Source: Sporosarcina aquimarina
GTDB taxonomy: Bacteria > Bacillota > Bacilli > Bacillales_A > Planococcaceae
Direction of reading: 5' to 3'
DNA: 59,008 bases
NCBI RefSeq assembly: GCF_023715615.1
Contig: NZ_JAMBOM010000010.1
Coordinates: forward strand, 1-59,008
Shown here piece after piece: positions 52,254 to 59,008 of the stretch. The translations under genes and the position numbers were made by a program. The notes under the pieces were generated by a model that worked only from the letters and a program-made list of their open reading frames with translations, was not told where the DNA came from and did no database searches. How positions within the stretch are numbered: the stretch's first letter is position 1; every line of letters begins with the position of its first letter.

Positions 52254-53000
52254 TTAGCCTAAAGTGCGCGCTAAGAATGCTTTTGTGCGATCATGTGTCG
52301 GATTTGTTAACATCGTAGCTGGCACGCCTTCTTCGACAATTTGTCCGTCTGCCATGAACAACGCTTTCGTTGCGACATCTTTCGCGAATGACATTTCGTG
52401 TGTCACGACAATCATCGTCATATTCTCTTCTGCCAACTTTTTCATAACTTCGAGCACTTCCCCCGTCAATTCTGGATCGAGTGCAGAGGTCGGTTCATCG
52501 AACAACAGAATCTCAGGCTCCATCATAAGTGCGCGAGCAATCGCAACGCGTTGTTTTTGCCCACCTGACAAATTAGCAGGATACGCATTGACTTTATCCG
52601 CAAGACCGACTTTTGCTAGAAGTTCAGTAATCCGTCCAGCAAGTTTCTCCTTTGGCTCTCCCTTAACAAGTTTCGGTGCGAGTGCTAGGTTTTGTTTAAC
52701 TGTTAAGTGTGGGAACAAGTTAAAATGTTGGAACACCATCCCAATCCGTCTACCTATCTTACGGATTTCAGGAGTGCTTACATAAACGCCTTCATTTACG
52801 AGCGCTTCCCCGTCGATTCGGATGGTTCCCCCTTCAATTTCTTCAAGGTGAGCTAGACTTCTAAGCATTGTACTTTTCCCTGATCCGGATGGTCCAATGA
52901 CCGCTACCACTTCGTTCTTCTCAACCTGGAATGTGATCTGTTTTAAGACTTCTATATCCCCAAATGATTTTTTCATATCGATTACTTCAATCAATGCCAT
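52254..53000 (-). CDS. polar amino acid ABC transporter ATPase (GlnQ/TcyC type)
   Basis: A 248-residue ATPase: Walker [13 protein letters not shown]-loop [17 protein letters not shown], signature [15 protein letters not shown], Walker [16 protein letters not shown] and H-loop VTHEMSFA, all of the HisP/GlnQ polar amino acid type. It is the third cistron after substrate-binding protein and permease, with 15 bases after the permease stop. Cysteine/cystine (TcyC-like) or glutamine is plausible; the sequence does not settle which. Confidence 0.92.
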   Translation of the reverse strand: MALIEVIDMKKSFGDIEVLKQITFQVEKNEVVAVIGPSGSGKSTMLRSLAHLEEIEGGTIRIDGEALVNEGVYVSTPEIRKIGRRIGMVFQHFNLFPHLTVKQNLALAPKLVKGEPKEKLAGRITELLAKVGLADKVNAYPANLSGGQKQRVAIARALMMEPEILLFDEPTSALDPELTGEVLEVMKKLAEENMTMIVVTHEMSFAKDVATKALFMADGQIVEEGVPATMLTNPTHDRTKAFLARTLG

Positions 53001-53015
53001 TGCTTTTCACCTTCC

Positions 53016-53675
53016 TCATACATAATGGAATCGTCGTTCCAACCACTTGAACACGAGTGTCAAAACCGCTGTTATCAGTAGATAGATTACGCCTGCCATG
53101 ACAAATGGAACAATCGTAAAGTCTCGGTTTACTGCCGTTTGCGCAAAATGAAGCAGTTCCGGAACAGCAACAGCATACAACAACGCCGTATCTTTCACGA
53201 GTGTCACCGATTCGTTCGCAAGAGCAGGAAGCGCAATGCGAATCATTTGAGGAATGACAATCCGTGTCGTCGTCTGCCATTTGTTCAACCCGAGTACTTG
53301 GGCTGCTTCGTATTGTCCTTTATCAATAGATAGTAAACCACCGCGGAAGATTTCTGCGAAATATGCTGCGTAATTCAGTACGAAAGCGAGGGCAGCCGCA
53401 GCGAAGCGATCCATAACTAAGTATTCCCCGATGACAGGGATAAGTGGCAACCCGAACACGAAGAACAATAATTGCAGTAAGAGCGGCGTTCCTCGCATGA
53501 GATAGATATACGTATTCGCTAACCACGATAGCGGTTTAAACTTACTGTTTACCGCGAGAGTAAGCAAGAAGCCGAGTGGGATCGAAGCAACGATTGCGAT
53601 AACAAATAATAGAATCGTTGCCTTAGCCCCTTCGAGCATTGGTTTTAAAATCGATAATAAATAATCTGGCGACAT
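53016..53675 (-). CDS. polar amino acid ABC transporter permease
   Basis: A 219-residue HisM/GlnP-type permease with five membrane helices. The EAA-type coupling loop is EAAQVLGLNKWQTTTRIVIPQMIRIALPALANE, which docks on the ATPase. N-terminal TM1 (KATILLFVIAIVASIPLGFLLTLA) and the YLMRGTPLLLQLLFFVFGLPL segment are typical. Its stop is 15 bases before the ATPase start and it begins 33 bases after the binding-protein stop, so the three form one operon. Confidence 0.92.
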   Translation of the reverse strand: MSPDYLLSILKPMLEGAKATILLFVIAIVASIPLGFLLTLAVNSKFKPLSWLANTYIYLMRGTPLLLQLLFFVFGLPLIPVIGEYLVMDRFAAAALAFVLNYAAYFAEIFRGGLLSIDKGQYEAAQVLGLNKWQTTTRIVIPQMIRIALPALANESVTLVKDTALLYAVAVPELLHFAQTAVNRDFTIVPFVMAGVIYLLITAVLTLVFKWLERRFHYV

Positions 53676-53708
53676 GAGAATCCCTCCAACCTAACTAGAA
53701 ACCGTGAC

Positions 53709-54491
53709 TTACTTCAGTACTTTGTTTTCACCAAACCACGTTTCGGAAATTTGTGCTGCTGTTCCATCTTCATTCATCGTATCTAATGCATCCTGCAGTT
53801 TTTTCAATAACTCCTCGTTCCCCTTTTTCACACCAACACCGTATTCTTCAGGAGCGAGCGTTTCGTCGAGGACTTTAAATTTACCTTCTTCTTTAGACAT
53901 GTAATAGTCAATTACAACTTCATCGATAATAACTGCTTCTACTCTCTTACTCTTTAAATCAGAAAGTGCTAATACATTATCAGCAAATTCCGTTTTGTTC
54001 TTAACTTTCTCTGCGATTGGATTTGCTTCTAATGCGTCAGCTGCTGAAGACAATGCTTGAAGACCAACTGTTTTACCTTCGAGATCACTTAGTGATTGAA
54101 TGTTTGAATCCTTAAGCACTGCAACTACTTGAGCGTTGCTTAAATATGGCTTTGTAAAGAGTACTTTCTTCTTACGATCATCTGTAATCGTATAGCCATT
54201 CCAGATAAGATCGATGCGTCCACTAGCCAATTCTGTTTCTTTTGCTTTCCAGTCTATTGGCTGGAATTTTGCTTTCATGCCCATGTGTTCAGCTGCAGCT
54301 TTCGCATAGTCGATGTCAAAACCAGTGAGCTCATTCCCTTCATCTCGGAATCCCATTGGTGCGAATTTATCATCCACCCCGATGATTAATTCCTTTTCAT
54401 CGTTTGCTGCTTCTTTAGAATTCCCACATCCAGCTAACAGTGCAATGATACCAAGTCCGGCTAACGCAACTTTCATTTTTTTCATTTTCAT
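53709..54491 (-). CDS. amino acid ABC transporter substrate-binding lipoprotein
   Basis: A 260-residue binding protein of the SBP_bac_3 family. It has a lipoprotein signal peptide with lipobox LLAGCGNSKEA near residue 22 and the family's DDKFAPMGFRDEGNELTGFDIDYAKAAAEHMG, PIDWKAKETELASGRIDLIWNG and ITDDRKKKVLFTKPYLSNAQVV. The trailing GKTVGLQALSSAADALE and YGVGVKKGNEELLKKLQDALD complete two lobes. It delivers an amino acid, probably polar or cystine-like, to the permease. A promoter like TTGCAT-N16-TATCCT lies upstream at about 54543-54570. Confidence 0.9.
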   Translation of the reverse strand: MKMKKMKVALAGLGIIALLAGCGNSKEAANDEKELIIGVDDKFAPMGFRDEGNELTGFDIDYAKAAAEHMGMKAKFQPIDWKAKETELASGRIDLIWNGYTITDDRKKKVLFTKPYLSNAQVVAVLKDSNIQSLSDLEGKTVGLQALSSAADALEANPIAEKVKNKTEFADNVLALSDLKSKRVEAVIIDEVVIDYYMSKEEGKFKVLDETLAPEEYGVGVKKGNEELLKKLQDALDTMNEDGTAAQISETWFGENKVLK

Positions 54492-54654
54492 ATTGTCTTC
54501 CTCCGCTTCATCGCTTTAGTCTGTTAAAGTAATAATAGGATAGCACACAATTTAAAGAATGCAAAGCATTAGCTATGAAAATACGGTTTCTTTTTTTGGA
54601 ACCGTTTTCATTGAAACTCGTATATACTAGAAGAAACAGGAAGGAGGTTCGACT

Positions 54655-55017
54655 ATGGATCCTTTTGACAATTCATTTTTTGGCGGAATCCCTATTTTTT
54701 TCGCAATTTTCTTCTGCATTATAGTAGGAATCATTCTTTTCACTTTCATAAAAGGAGCAGCAGAATGGGGGAAAAACAACAACTCTCCTCAACTCACGGT
54801 TGCTGCACATGTGAAAACGAAACGAACGGAAACTTCCGGCGGAACTGGTGATACAGGAGCGAGTACTTACTACTATGTGACTTTTGAATATGAAAGTGGC
54901 GACCGGCAGGAGTTTCAAATGAGAGGGAATCAGTACGGCATGTTAGCTGAAGGTGATATTGGTAAATTAACTTTTCAAGGTACTCGTTTTCTTGGATTTG
55001 AACGTGTACATTCTTAA
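54655..55017 (+). CDS. DUF2500 family protein
   Basis: A 120-residue protein with one N-terminal membrane helix (GIPIFFAIFFCIIVGIILFTFI, about residues 11-32) and an extracellular or cytoplasmic beta domain (QLTVAAHVKTKRTE, TYYYVTFEYESGDRQEFQM, GMLAEGDIGKLTFQGTRFLGFERV) of family DUF2500. GGAAGGAGG precedes the ATG. It is divergent from the amino acid transporter and shares a terminator with the MFS gene. Function unknown. Confidence 0.82.
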   Translation: MDPFDNSFFGGIPIFFAIFFCIIVGIILFTFIKGAAEWGKNNNSPQLTVAAHVKTKRTETSGGTGDTGASTYYYVTFEYESGDRQEFQMRGNQYGMLAEGDIGKLTFQGTRFLGFERVHS

Positions 55018-55020
55018 AAA

Positions 55021-55047
55021 ACGGTTCCCCATCTACTGGAGAACCGT
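55021..55047. terminator. bidirectional terminator
   Basis: ACGGTTCCCCA/TGGAGAACCGT with a five-base loop, A run on one side and TTTTTT on the other, between the convergent DUF2500 and MFS genes. Confidence 0.88.
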
Positions 55048-55054
55048 TTTTTAG

Positions 55055-56239
55055 TTATTGAATAACAGGTCGCTTTTTACGGCCAATCAACAAGTATAGG
55101 ATAAGCGCAACGACGATTAATCCTGAAAGAATCATATATAAATCACGGTAGCCAACTGCAGTTGCTACACCACCTAAGAAGTAAGGACCCAATCCAAATC
55201 CAAAGTCTAGGAAGATATAGAATGTAGACGTTGCAATTCCTATTCGTTTAATAGGAACACCAATAAGAGCGATTGCCTGAGCACAAGATTGGAAATTCCC
55301 GAAACCTAAGCCAATTATAGCGCCAGCAATTAGCAGGATGATTCCAGTATGTGTCTGACTAAGTAGTAATAAACCGCCTGCAAACAAAATCAATGCAGGA
55401 ACTACAACAAATGTCCCGCCTTTACGGTCAAGCAATTTTCCAGAAAACGGACGGGAAACTAAGATGGCAACGGCGTAGACTAGGAAGAAGAAGCTCGCTG
55501 TATCGACAAGGTTTGCCTCTTTTGCGTAAAACGACAAGAACGACAGAACACCTGAATATGCAATTCCTGCAAGCAACGTGATTACCGCAATCGGTATCGC
55601 AGATTTTTCGATGTAATTTGCAAGTCCTTTTGGTGCATTCTTTGGTTCGCTTATCTCTTGTGGTGCTTCTTCTGGACGTTTATCGACAAAGAAAAACATT
55701 CCGAGACCAATAATACTTAATACTAAACTGAATACGAAAATCCATGTAAAGTCGGTATGTTGACTTAAGTAAATACCGAAAAATGGTCCGATTGCTGTCG
55801 CAAGTACGGTACTCAAACTAAAGTATCCAATACCCTCACCTCGTCGTGATGGTGGTATAATTTGCGCTACCATTGTACCGGTTGCGGTCGAAGCAATGCC
55901 GAGCCCAATTCCGTGGATGAAACGTACAAGTAAAAGAATCGGTAACGAGTGTGCAGTAAAATATAGTGCAATGGCTATGACTGATATAATCATACCAATC
56001 AGTAAGATGCGACGGCTACCTATGCTTTCAATAACACGACCTGTTGCAAGCCGGGCAGATAATGTTCCGATGATGAAAATCCCGGAAACTAGTCCGGCCA
56101 TACTAGCGGATGCTCCATATTCGTCAACTGCAAATGGTGCAATTGTTACGATAAGCATATACATAACAATCATTATAAAGAAGTTAATGATTGAGATAAA
56201 AATAAAGTCTTTTGTCCATAAGTTTTTCTTGTCTTCCAT
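55055..56239 (-). CDS. MFS transporter, drug-efflux type
   Basis: A 394-residue major facilitator with 12 membrane helices. The intracellular loop between helices 2 and 3 reads GTLSARLATGRVIESIGSRRI and motif C-like GIGLGIASTATGTMVAQII lies in helix 5, as in drug/H+ antiporters. The start at ATG 56239 with GAGAGGG is preferred over the longer frame, which would overlap the MarR gene. It is the second gene of a MarR-MFS operon (16-base gap), the standard layout of a repressor-controlled efflux pump; the ligand and export substrate are unknown. Confidence 0.88.
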   Translation of the reverse strand: MEDKKNLWTKDFIFISIINFFIMIVMYMLIVTIAPFAVDEYGASASMAGLVSGIFIIGTLSARLATGRVIESIGSRRILLIGMIISVIAIALYFTAHSLPILLLVRFIHGIGLGIASTATGTMVAQIIPPSRRGEGIGYFSLSTVLATAIGPFFGIYLSQHTDFTWIFVFSLVLSIIGLGMFFFVDKRPEEAPQEISEPKNAPKGLANYIEKSAIPIAVITLLAGIAYSGVLSFLSFYAKEANLVDTASFFFLVYAVAILVSRPFSGKLLDRKGGTFVVVPALILFAGGLLLLSQTHTGIILLIAGAIIGLGFGNFQSCAQAIALIGVPIKRIGIATSTFYIFLDFGFGLGPYFLGGVATAVGYRDLYMILSGLIVVALILYLLIGRKKRPVIQ

Positions 56240-56255
56240 AAAGCGACCCTCTCCG

Positions 56256-56675
56256 TTAGTTGATAAGATTTTCGTACGCCTGATCGAGCAGCTGCTTAGC
56301 ATCCTGTATACCTTCTTCAGGAATTCCAGCTAAGATCTGTTCGTAAAACGGTAGCAATTCCGCTTGAATCTCAGCGGTGATTCGCTCCCCTTCTCTTGAG
56401 AGCTTTAACAATTTTTCACGCTTATCTTGCCCTTGTGTAACATCCAGATAACCGATTTCATGAAGACGTTTCACTACTTTTGTAACAGACGGTTTTTCAA
56501 TCATCTGTTCCTCCGCAATTTCTGCAGAAGTCATCTCCCCTTCTCTCGAAAGTAAACTGAGAATGGTCCATTGTGCGTTGTACAAATCATAATGCAACAG
56601 CAGTTTATTGAGTTGGTTCACCAAAGGACGATATAGTTTGATAAAACTTCTGAAGAATTGATGTTCCAAATGCAT
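56256..56675 (-). CDS. MarR-family transcriptional repressor
   Basis: A 139-residue winged-helix regulator: dimerisation helix at the N-terminus, then TILSLLSREGEMTSAEIAEEQMIEKPSVTKVVKRLHEIGYLDVTQGQDKREKLLKLS, containing recognition helix EKPSVTKVVKRL and the wing DKREKLLKL. It should repress its own operon with the downstream MFS pump and release the DNA on binding a small aromatic or lipophilic ligand. The palindrome in its promoter (56697-56729) is the likely operator. Confidence 0.92.
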   Translation of the reverse strand: MHLEHQFFRSFIKLYRPLVNQLNKLLLHYDLYNAQWTILSLLSREGEMTSAEIAEEQMIEKPSVTKVVKRLHEIGYLDVTQGQDKREKLLKLSREGERITAEIQAELLPFYEQILAGIPEEGIQDAKQLLDQAYENLIN

Positions 56676-56696
56676 TACTTCGCCTCCCTTTAAGGC

Positions 56697-56757
56697 TAAT
56701 ATAGTTAGTTACCCTATCTAACTATATTAGTATACGCTCTGAAATTTCATTTGTAAA
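56697..56757 (-). promoter_or_regulatory. MarR promoter and palindromic operator
   Basis: On the minus strand: -35 TTTACA (56757-56752), 17 bases, -10 TATACT (56734-56729), and overlapping the -10 and start point the inverted repeat TAATATAGTTAG, nine bases, CTAACTATATTA. The perfect 12-bp arms with the centre just past the -10 are the standard arrangement for MarR autorepression. The right arm overlaps the end of the -10. Confidence 0.85.
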
Positions 56758-56852
56758 CGATAGCGTTTTATAATTTGATCCTTATTTCTATTTTCGACAA
56801 TCCCCCTTTTTTGAATAAATTGTTGTGTGATTTTGCGAAATTAATCAAAATT

Positions 56853-56875
56853 CGACTCCCAATAGTAGGAAGTCG
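56853..56875 (-). terminator. probable terminator of the SDR gene
   Basis: Hairpin CGACTCCC, seven-base loop, GGAAGTCG, about 22 bases after the SDR stop. The following bases are AT-rich without a long T run, so the strength is uncertain. Confidence 0.5.
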
Positions 56876-56896
56876 ATTCGTAAGCGGATTCAATTC

Positions 56897-57658
56897 TTAG
56901 TATGCAGACCAGCCATTATCTGCTTGCATGATAACACCGTTTACATAAGAGGATTCATCAGATGCTAAGAACAACGCGATGTTCGCGATCTCTTCTTTCG
57001 TCCCAGGACGGCTCAATTGGCTAACGCCTTTCATTGCTTGTTCCATACCGTGCTTGTCGGGTTGTACTAAGTTGTTTGTGATATTTGTGGGAATTTGAGC
57101 GGGTGCAATCGCGTTACAGCGAATGTTTAAATGTGCATAATGAGATGCAACGTTTTTTGTCATCCCTGCAACCGCATGTTTAGAGGCTGTATAGGCAAGC
57201 CCACCTCGTCCGCCTGTTAGTGCGGAAATGGACGCCATATTAACAATTACGCCAGCTTTCTTTTCTTCAAAGATGGAAAGGGCTTTACGTGTTGCACGCA
57301 TGACACCGGTAGTATTAATTGCTAATACTTTGTCCCATACATCATCTGTAATCGTTGCGGCGGAATACATGTTGTCCATAATTCCTGCATTGTTAACAAG
57401 GATATCGAGTGTGCCGAAGGTCTCGACAGCTGTATCGATCATGAGCTGAACATCTTCTTCAGCAGTAACATTGGTTTTCACCGCAAGCGCTTCTCCCCCA
57501 GCTGCTTTAATCGTTTGAACGGTTTCTTCCGCACCTACCATATTCATGTCTGCGATGACAATCTTTGCACCTTCACGTGCATACAGTTCTGCGATTTCAC
57601 GACCTAGTCCAGAACCTGCACCAGTTACAACTGCCACTTTGTTTTCTAAACGATTCAA
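56897..57658 (-). CDS. SDR family oxidoreductase
   Basis: A 253-residue short-chain dehydrogenase with all class landmarks: Rossmann GAGSGLGREIAELYAREGA, the NNAGIMDN motif, catalytic Ser in VNMASISALTGG and YTASKHAVAG (Y-x-x-x-K), and the C-terminal end NGVIMQADNGWSAY. The cofactor acidic residue after the second strand is IVIADMN, favouring NAD(H). The start is TTG at 57658 behind GGAGGCGG; the ATG 36 bases earlier has no site. Substrate unknown; close relatives act on alcohols, sugars or acyl carrier substrates. Confidence 0.9.
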   Translation of the reverse strand: MNRLENKVAVVTGAGSGLGREIAELYAREGAKIVIADMNMVGAEETVQTIKAAGGEALAVKTNVTAEEDVQLMIDTAVETFGTLDILVNNAGIMDNMYSAATITDDVWDKVLAINTTGVMRATRKALSIFEEKKAGVIVNMASISALTGGRGGLAYTASKHAVAGMTKNVASHYAHLNIRCNAIAPAQIPTNITNNLVQPDKHGMEQAMKGVSQLSRPGTKEEIANIALFLASDESSYVNGVIMQADNGWSAY

Positions 57659-57763
57659 CTTAACCGCCTCCAATAATAATGTTCGTTTCATCATTTCTCA
57701 GTATACGCTTTAATGTTTAACTATTAAAATAATTTGATTTACTGGTGGAGGTCAATCGAGTGG

Positions 57764-57792
57764 TTGCTGATATGAGAAATATGCCGTATACT
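57764..57792 (+). promoter_or_regulatory. tRNA-Arg promoter
   Basis: TTGCTG (57764-57769), a 17-base spacer and TATACT (57787-57792), about 20 bases before the tRNA. The -10 and following bases CGTATACTAATATAGTTA are identical over 18 bases to the same part of the MarR promoter on the opposite strand. Confidence 0.8.
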
Positions 57793-57812
57793 AATATAGT
57801 TAAATCCCAAAT

Positions 57813-57885
57813 GTCTCAGTAGCTCAGGGGATAGAGCAACAGCCTCCTAAGCTGTGGGTCGCAGGTTCGATTCCTGCCTGGGACG
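57813..57885 (+). tRNA. tRNA-Arg(CCU)
   Basis: A 73-base tRNA: acceptor GTCTCAG/CTGGGAC, D stem GCTC..GAGC, anticodon stem ACAGC/GCTGT with loop CTCCTAA (anticodon CCU, decodes AGG), T arm GCAGG/CCTGC with TTCGATT and discriminator G. CCA is not encoded. Such tRNA-Arg genes are common integration sites for mobile elements in Firmicutes. What follows (57886-58760) is only a decayed gene. Confidence 0.93.
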
Positions 57886-58005
57886 TATCTTGAAAAGCGC
57901 TATACCATGGTCTTTATATCTTTTTCAGACACAAACACAAGCCTTCTGATATAGCGTTTTGTACCCAAATTTTGCCCGATTTGAATTTTAATAATACAAA
58001 GTGAA

Positions 58006-58029
58006 AAGAGGAGGCATCTGCCCCCTCTT
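58006..58029 (-). terminator. hairpin terminator
   Basis: AAGAGGAGGCA/TGCCCCCTCTT with a two-base loop just after the stop at 58034. On the minus strand it is followed by TTCACTTTG. Confidence 0.6.
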
Positions 58030-58033
58030 CTTT

Positions 58034-58755
58034 TTATTCTTCTGCTTCAGTTGCAAATCCATGTTCTTTCAAAAACCATATAAGCGTACGTTTAATATTT
58101 TCTTTTTCAAAATCACCATCTCTCCAACCTTCACAAACTAAACTAACTCCAACTGATCCCATTATTTTCTTCATTGCGTTAATATATAGATCATTATCCT
58201 CGTCACATGTATGCTTTAAATCAATATTTCTAATTAACATCGTAATTGCATCTACTATTGCATCCAGTGTGGTCCCTCTTTCGAATCAATAGCTACATCA
58301 AGATTAAATTCTCCCGTTTCTAAATCACCTGAAGTAAAACGAAGTTGATTTGTCACGTATAACCCTTCTTTCTTTAAATTAATTGTTTCTTGTTTGGCAT
58401 CTGACAAAATTTTATGTAATCACTGAAGTTGTCGGTTATCGATAAGTAAATCAGCTGGTCCATGTAGTTTGAGTAGAAGATCTAACGTGGAAATTTCTCT
58501 GAAATCCAACAAAAAGTTATAATCTTCCTCTGCTGAAGCAAACGCTAAAGACTCAAGAGAACTTTCAAATAAGTATGAATGTCTTTTTCTTAAATACAAA
58601 TCGATATGAAGAACGCAGTGTTCAAGACAATTATAAGTTTATGGTTTCATGTTTCTACCGAGAATGACAATCGCGAAATAATCCTGTTCTTTGTTAATGA
58701 TTTGCGTTAAAAATATTAAATGCTTCGTTACAATCGTATTGTTACACACCATCAT
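58034..58755 (-). pseudogene. decayed gene, about 240 codons, unknown family
   Basis: A perfect AAGGAGG site precedes ATG 58755. The frame runs MMVCNNTIVTKHLIFLTQII to ILGRNMKP, stop TAA (58639-58641), then NCLEHCVLHIDLYLRKRHSY and LHGPADLLIDNRQLQ, stop TGA (58420-58422), then LHKILSDAKQETINLKK to FNLDVAIDSKEG. A one-base shift near 58277 continues TTLDAIVDAITMLIRNIDLK, joining the 68-codon frame that ends KEHGFATEAEE at 58034. Two stops and one frameshift in an otherwise protein-like sequence mean it is dead. No family recognised. Confidence 0.7.
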
Positions 58756-58815
58756 TGCCACCTCCTTTAACTTTATTATAAGGAACATATATTCCTATTT
58801 CGAGAGGTGACTTAA

Positions 58816-58920
58816 ATGTTTTTTGTAATTTTTAGTTTTTTTATATTTGGATATGTTAGACTATATTTTCAAATACATTTCATAGGAGCATTCCTGTTAG
58901 AAGCTTTTTCGGGGACTTGA
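58816..58920 (+). CDS. small hydrophobic ORF cut by the terminal repeat
   Basis: ATG 58816 has GAGAGGTGAC upstream. MFFVIFSFFIFGYVRLYFQIHF is a membrane-helix-like start; from residue 23 (IGAFLLEAFSGT, stop) the codons lie inside the terminal repeat (from 58882). The original gene was probably longer and has been interrupted by the element. It is the last recognisable host sequence before the repeat. Confidence 0.4.
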   Translation: MFFVIFSFFIFGYVRLYFQIHFIGAFLLEAFSGT

Positions 58921-59008
58921 ATAGAAAAAGCCCTCTTGGTATGATGCGGGGTGTCAAATCTGCACGAATTGACCCCTAATTTGCATACCAAGGAGGACTC
59001 ATCATGAA
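58882..59008. repeat. 127-bp terminal inverted repeat, right copy
   Basis: Exact reverse complement of 1-127. Its last bases are AAGGAGG, seven bases, ATGAA, i.e. the start of an outward-facing ORF. Both flanks of the window therefore enter the same element in opposite orientation; see the left copy. Confidence 0.9.

Noticed and set aside
52264..52785. 173-codon plus-strand ORF
   Set aside because: Antisense shadow of the amino acid transporter ATPase.
54560..54650. hairpin ACGGTT..AACCGT between divergent genes as a riboswitch or attenuator
   Set aside because: Only a 6-bp stem with a T-rich loop; no conserved riboswitch core such as a T-box or S-box motif was found.
1..59008. whole window as a single transposon with 127-bp terminal inverted repeats
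   Set aside because: The interior contains ordinary chromosomal genes such as photolyase, signal peptidase and a tRNA; contig termination in repeats explains the ends more simply, though it is not excluded.

Overview
The window looks like a draft contig from a low-GC Firmicute of order Bacillales, most probably Planococcaceae (Sporosarcina/Psychrobacillus-like). The case rests on AGGAGG-type ribosome sites, frequent TTG and GTG starts, a sigma-B promoter, and proteins with Bacillus-type homologues (Amj, TmrB-like, GrpB, SipS-type signal peptidase, YhgE/Pip, DUF420/CtaM, YflT-type stress protein). Family assignment at genus level is inference. The two ends are exact 127-bp inverted copies of each other. 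Each ends at a perfect ribosome site plus ATG pointing outwards. The simplest reading is that the contig stops on both sides in oppositely oriented copies of one mobile element.

Region A, 359-41359, is an accessory archipelago. About 50 small genes lie almost all on the minus strand, mostly as single-gene units separated by 50-300 bp AT-rich spacers. The content is repetitive in kind: ten GNAT acetyltransferases, four Nudix hydrolases (one broken), three HAD phosphatases (one a decayed paralogue), a histidine phosphatase, a metallophosphoesterase, an aminoglycoside-phosphotransferase-like kinase, a TmrB-like P-loop protein, GrpB, VOC and cupin proteins, the alternate lipid II flippase Amj, a signal peptidase, an MccF-like S66 peptidase and many tiny membrane proteins. 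Several spacers carry variants of a short motif around GGCNCAATTCTTG. Roughly eight genes are visibly broken: frameshifts, in-frame stops, a lost start codon, and a metalloprotease whose HExxH glutamate codon has become a stop. The largest functional module is a two-component system (9712-10455 and 8331-9710) next to a three-gene ABC exporter (5246-8182). That exporter operon starts with a 17-codon ORF that has the only good ribosome site.

Region B, 41649-57658, reads like ordinary chromosome. Genes are longer, operons are clear, strong hairpin terminators are frequent and nothing is visibly broken. It holds a MacB-type ABC pair followed by YhgE/Pip, photolyase with an overlapping membrane gene, an EAL-domain protein, an APC permease, a sigma-B-type stress protein, a DUF420 protein, a polar amino acid ABC importer, a DUF2500 protein, a MarR-MFS operon with a clear palindromic operator, and an SDR oxidoreductase. 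Two divergent copies of a GC-rich interspersed repeat (37551-37687 and 51456-51584) sit one in each region.

Region C, 57764-59008, holds tRNA-Arg(CCU) with a textbook promoter. It is followed by one decayed gene with three lesions and a small ORF cut by the terminal repeat, as expected for a worn integration site. No CRISPR array, complete insertion sequence, rRNA or riboswitch was recognised.
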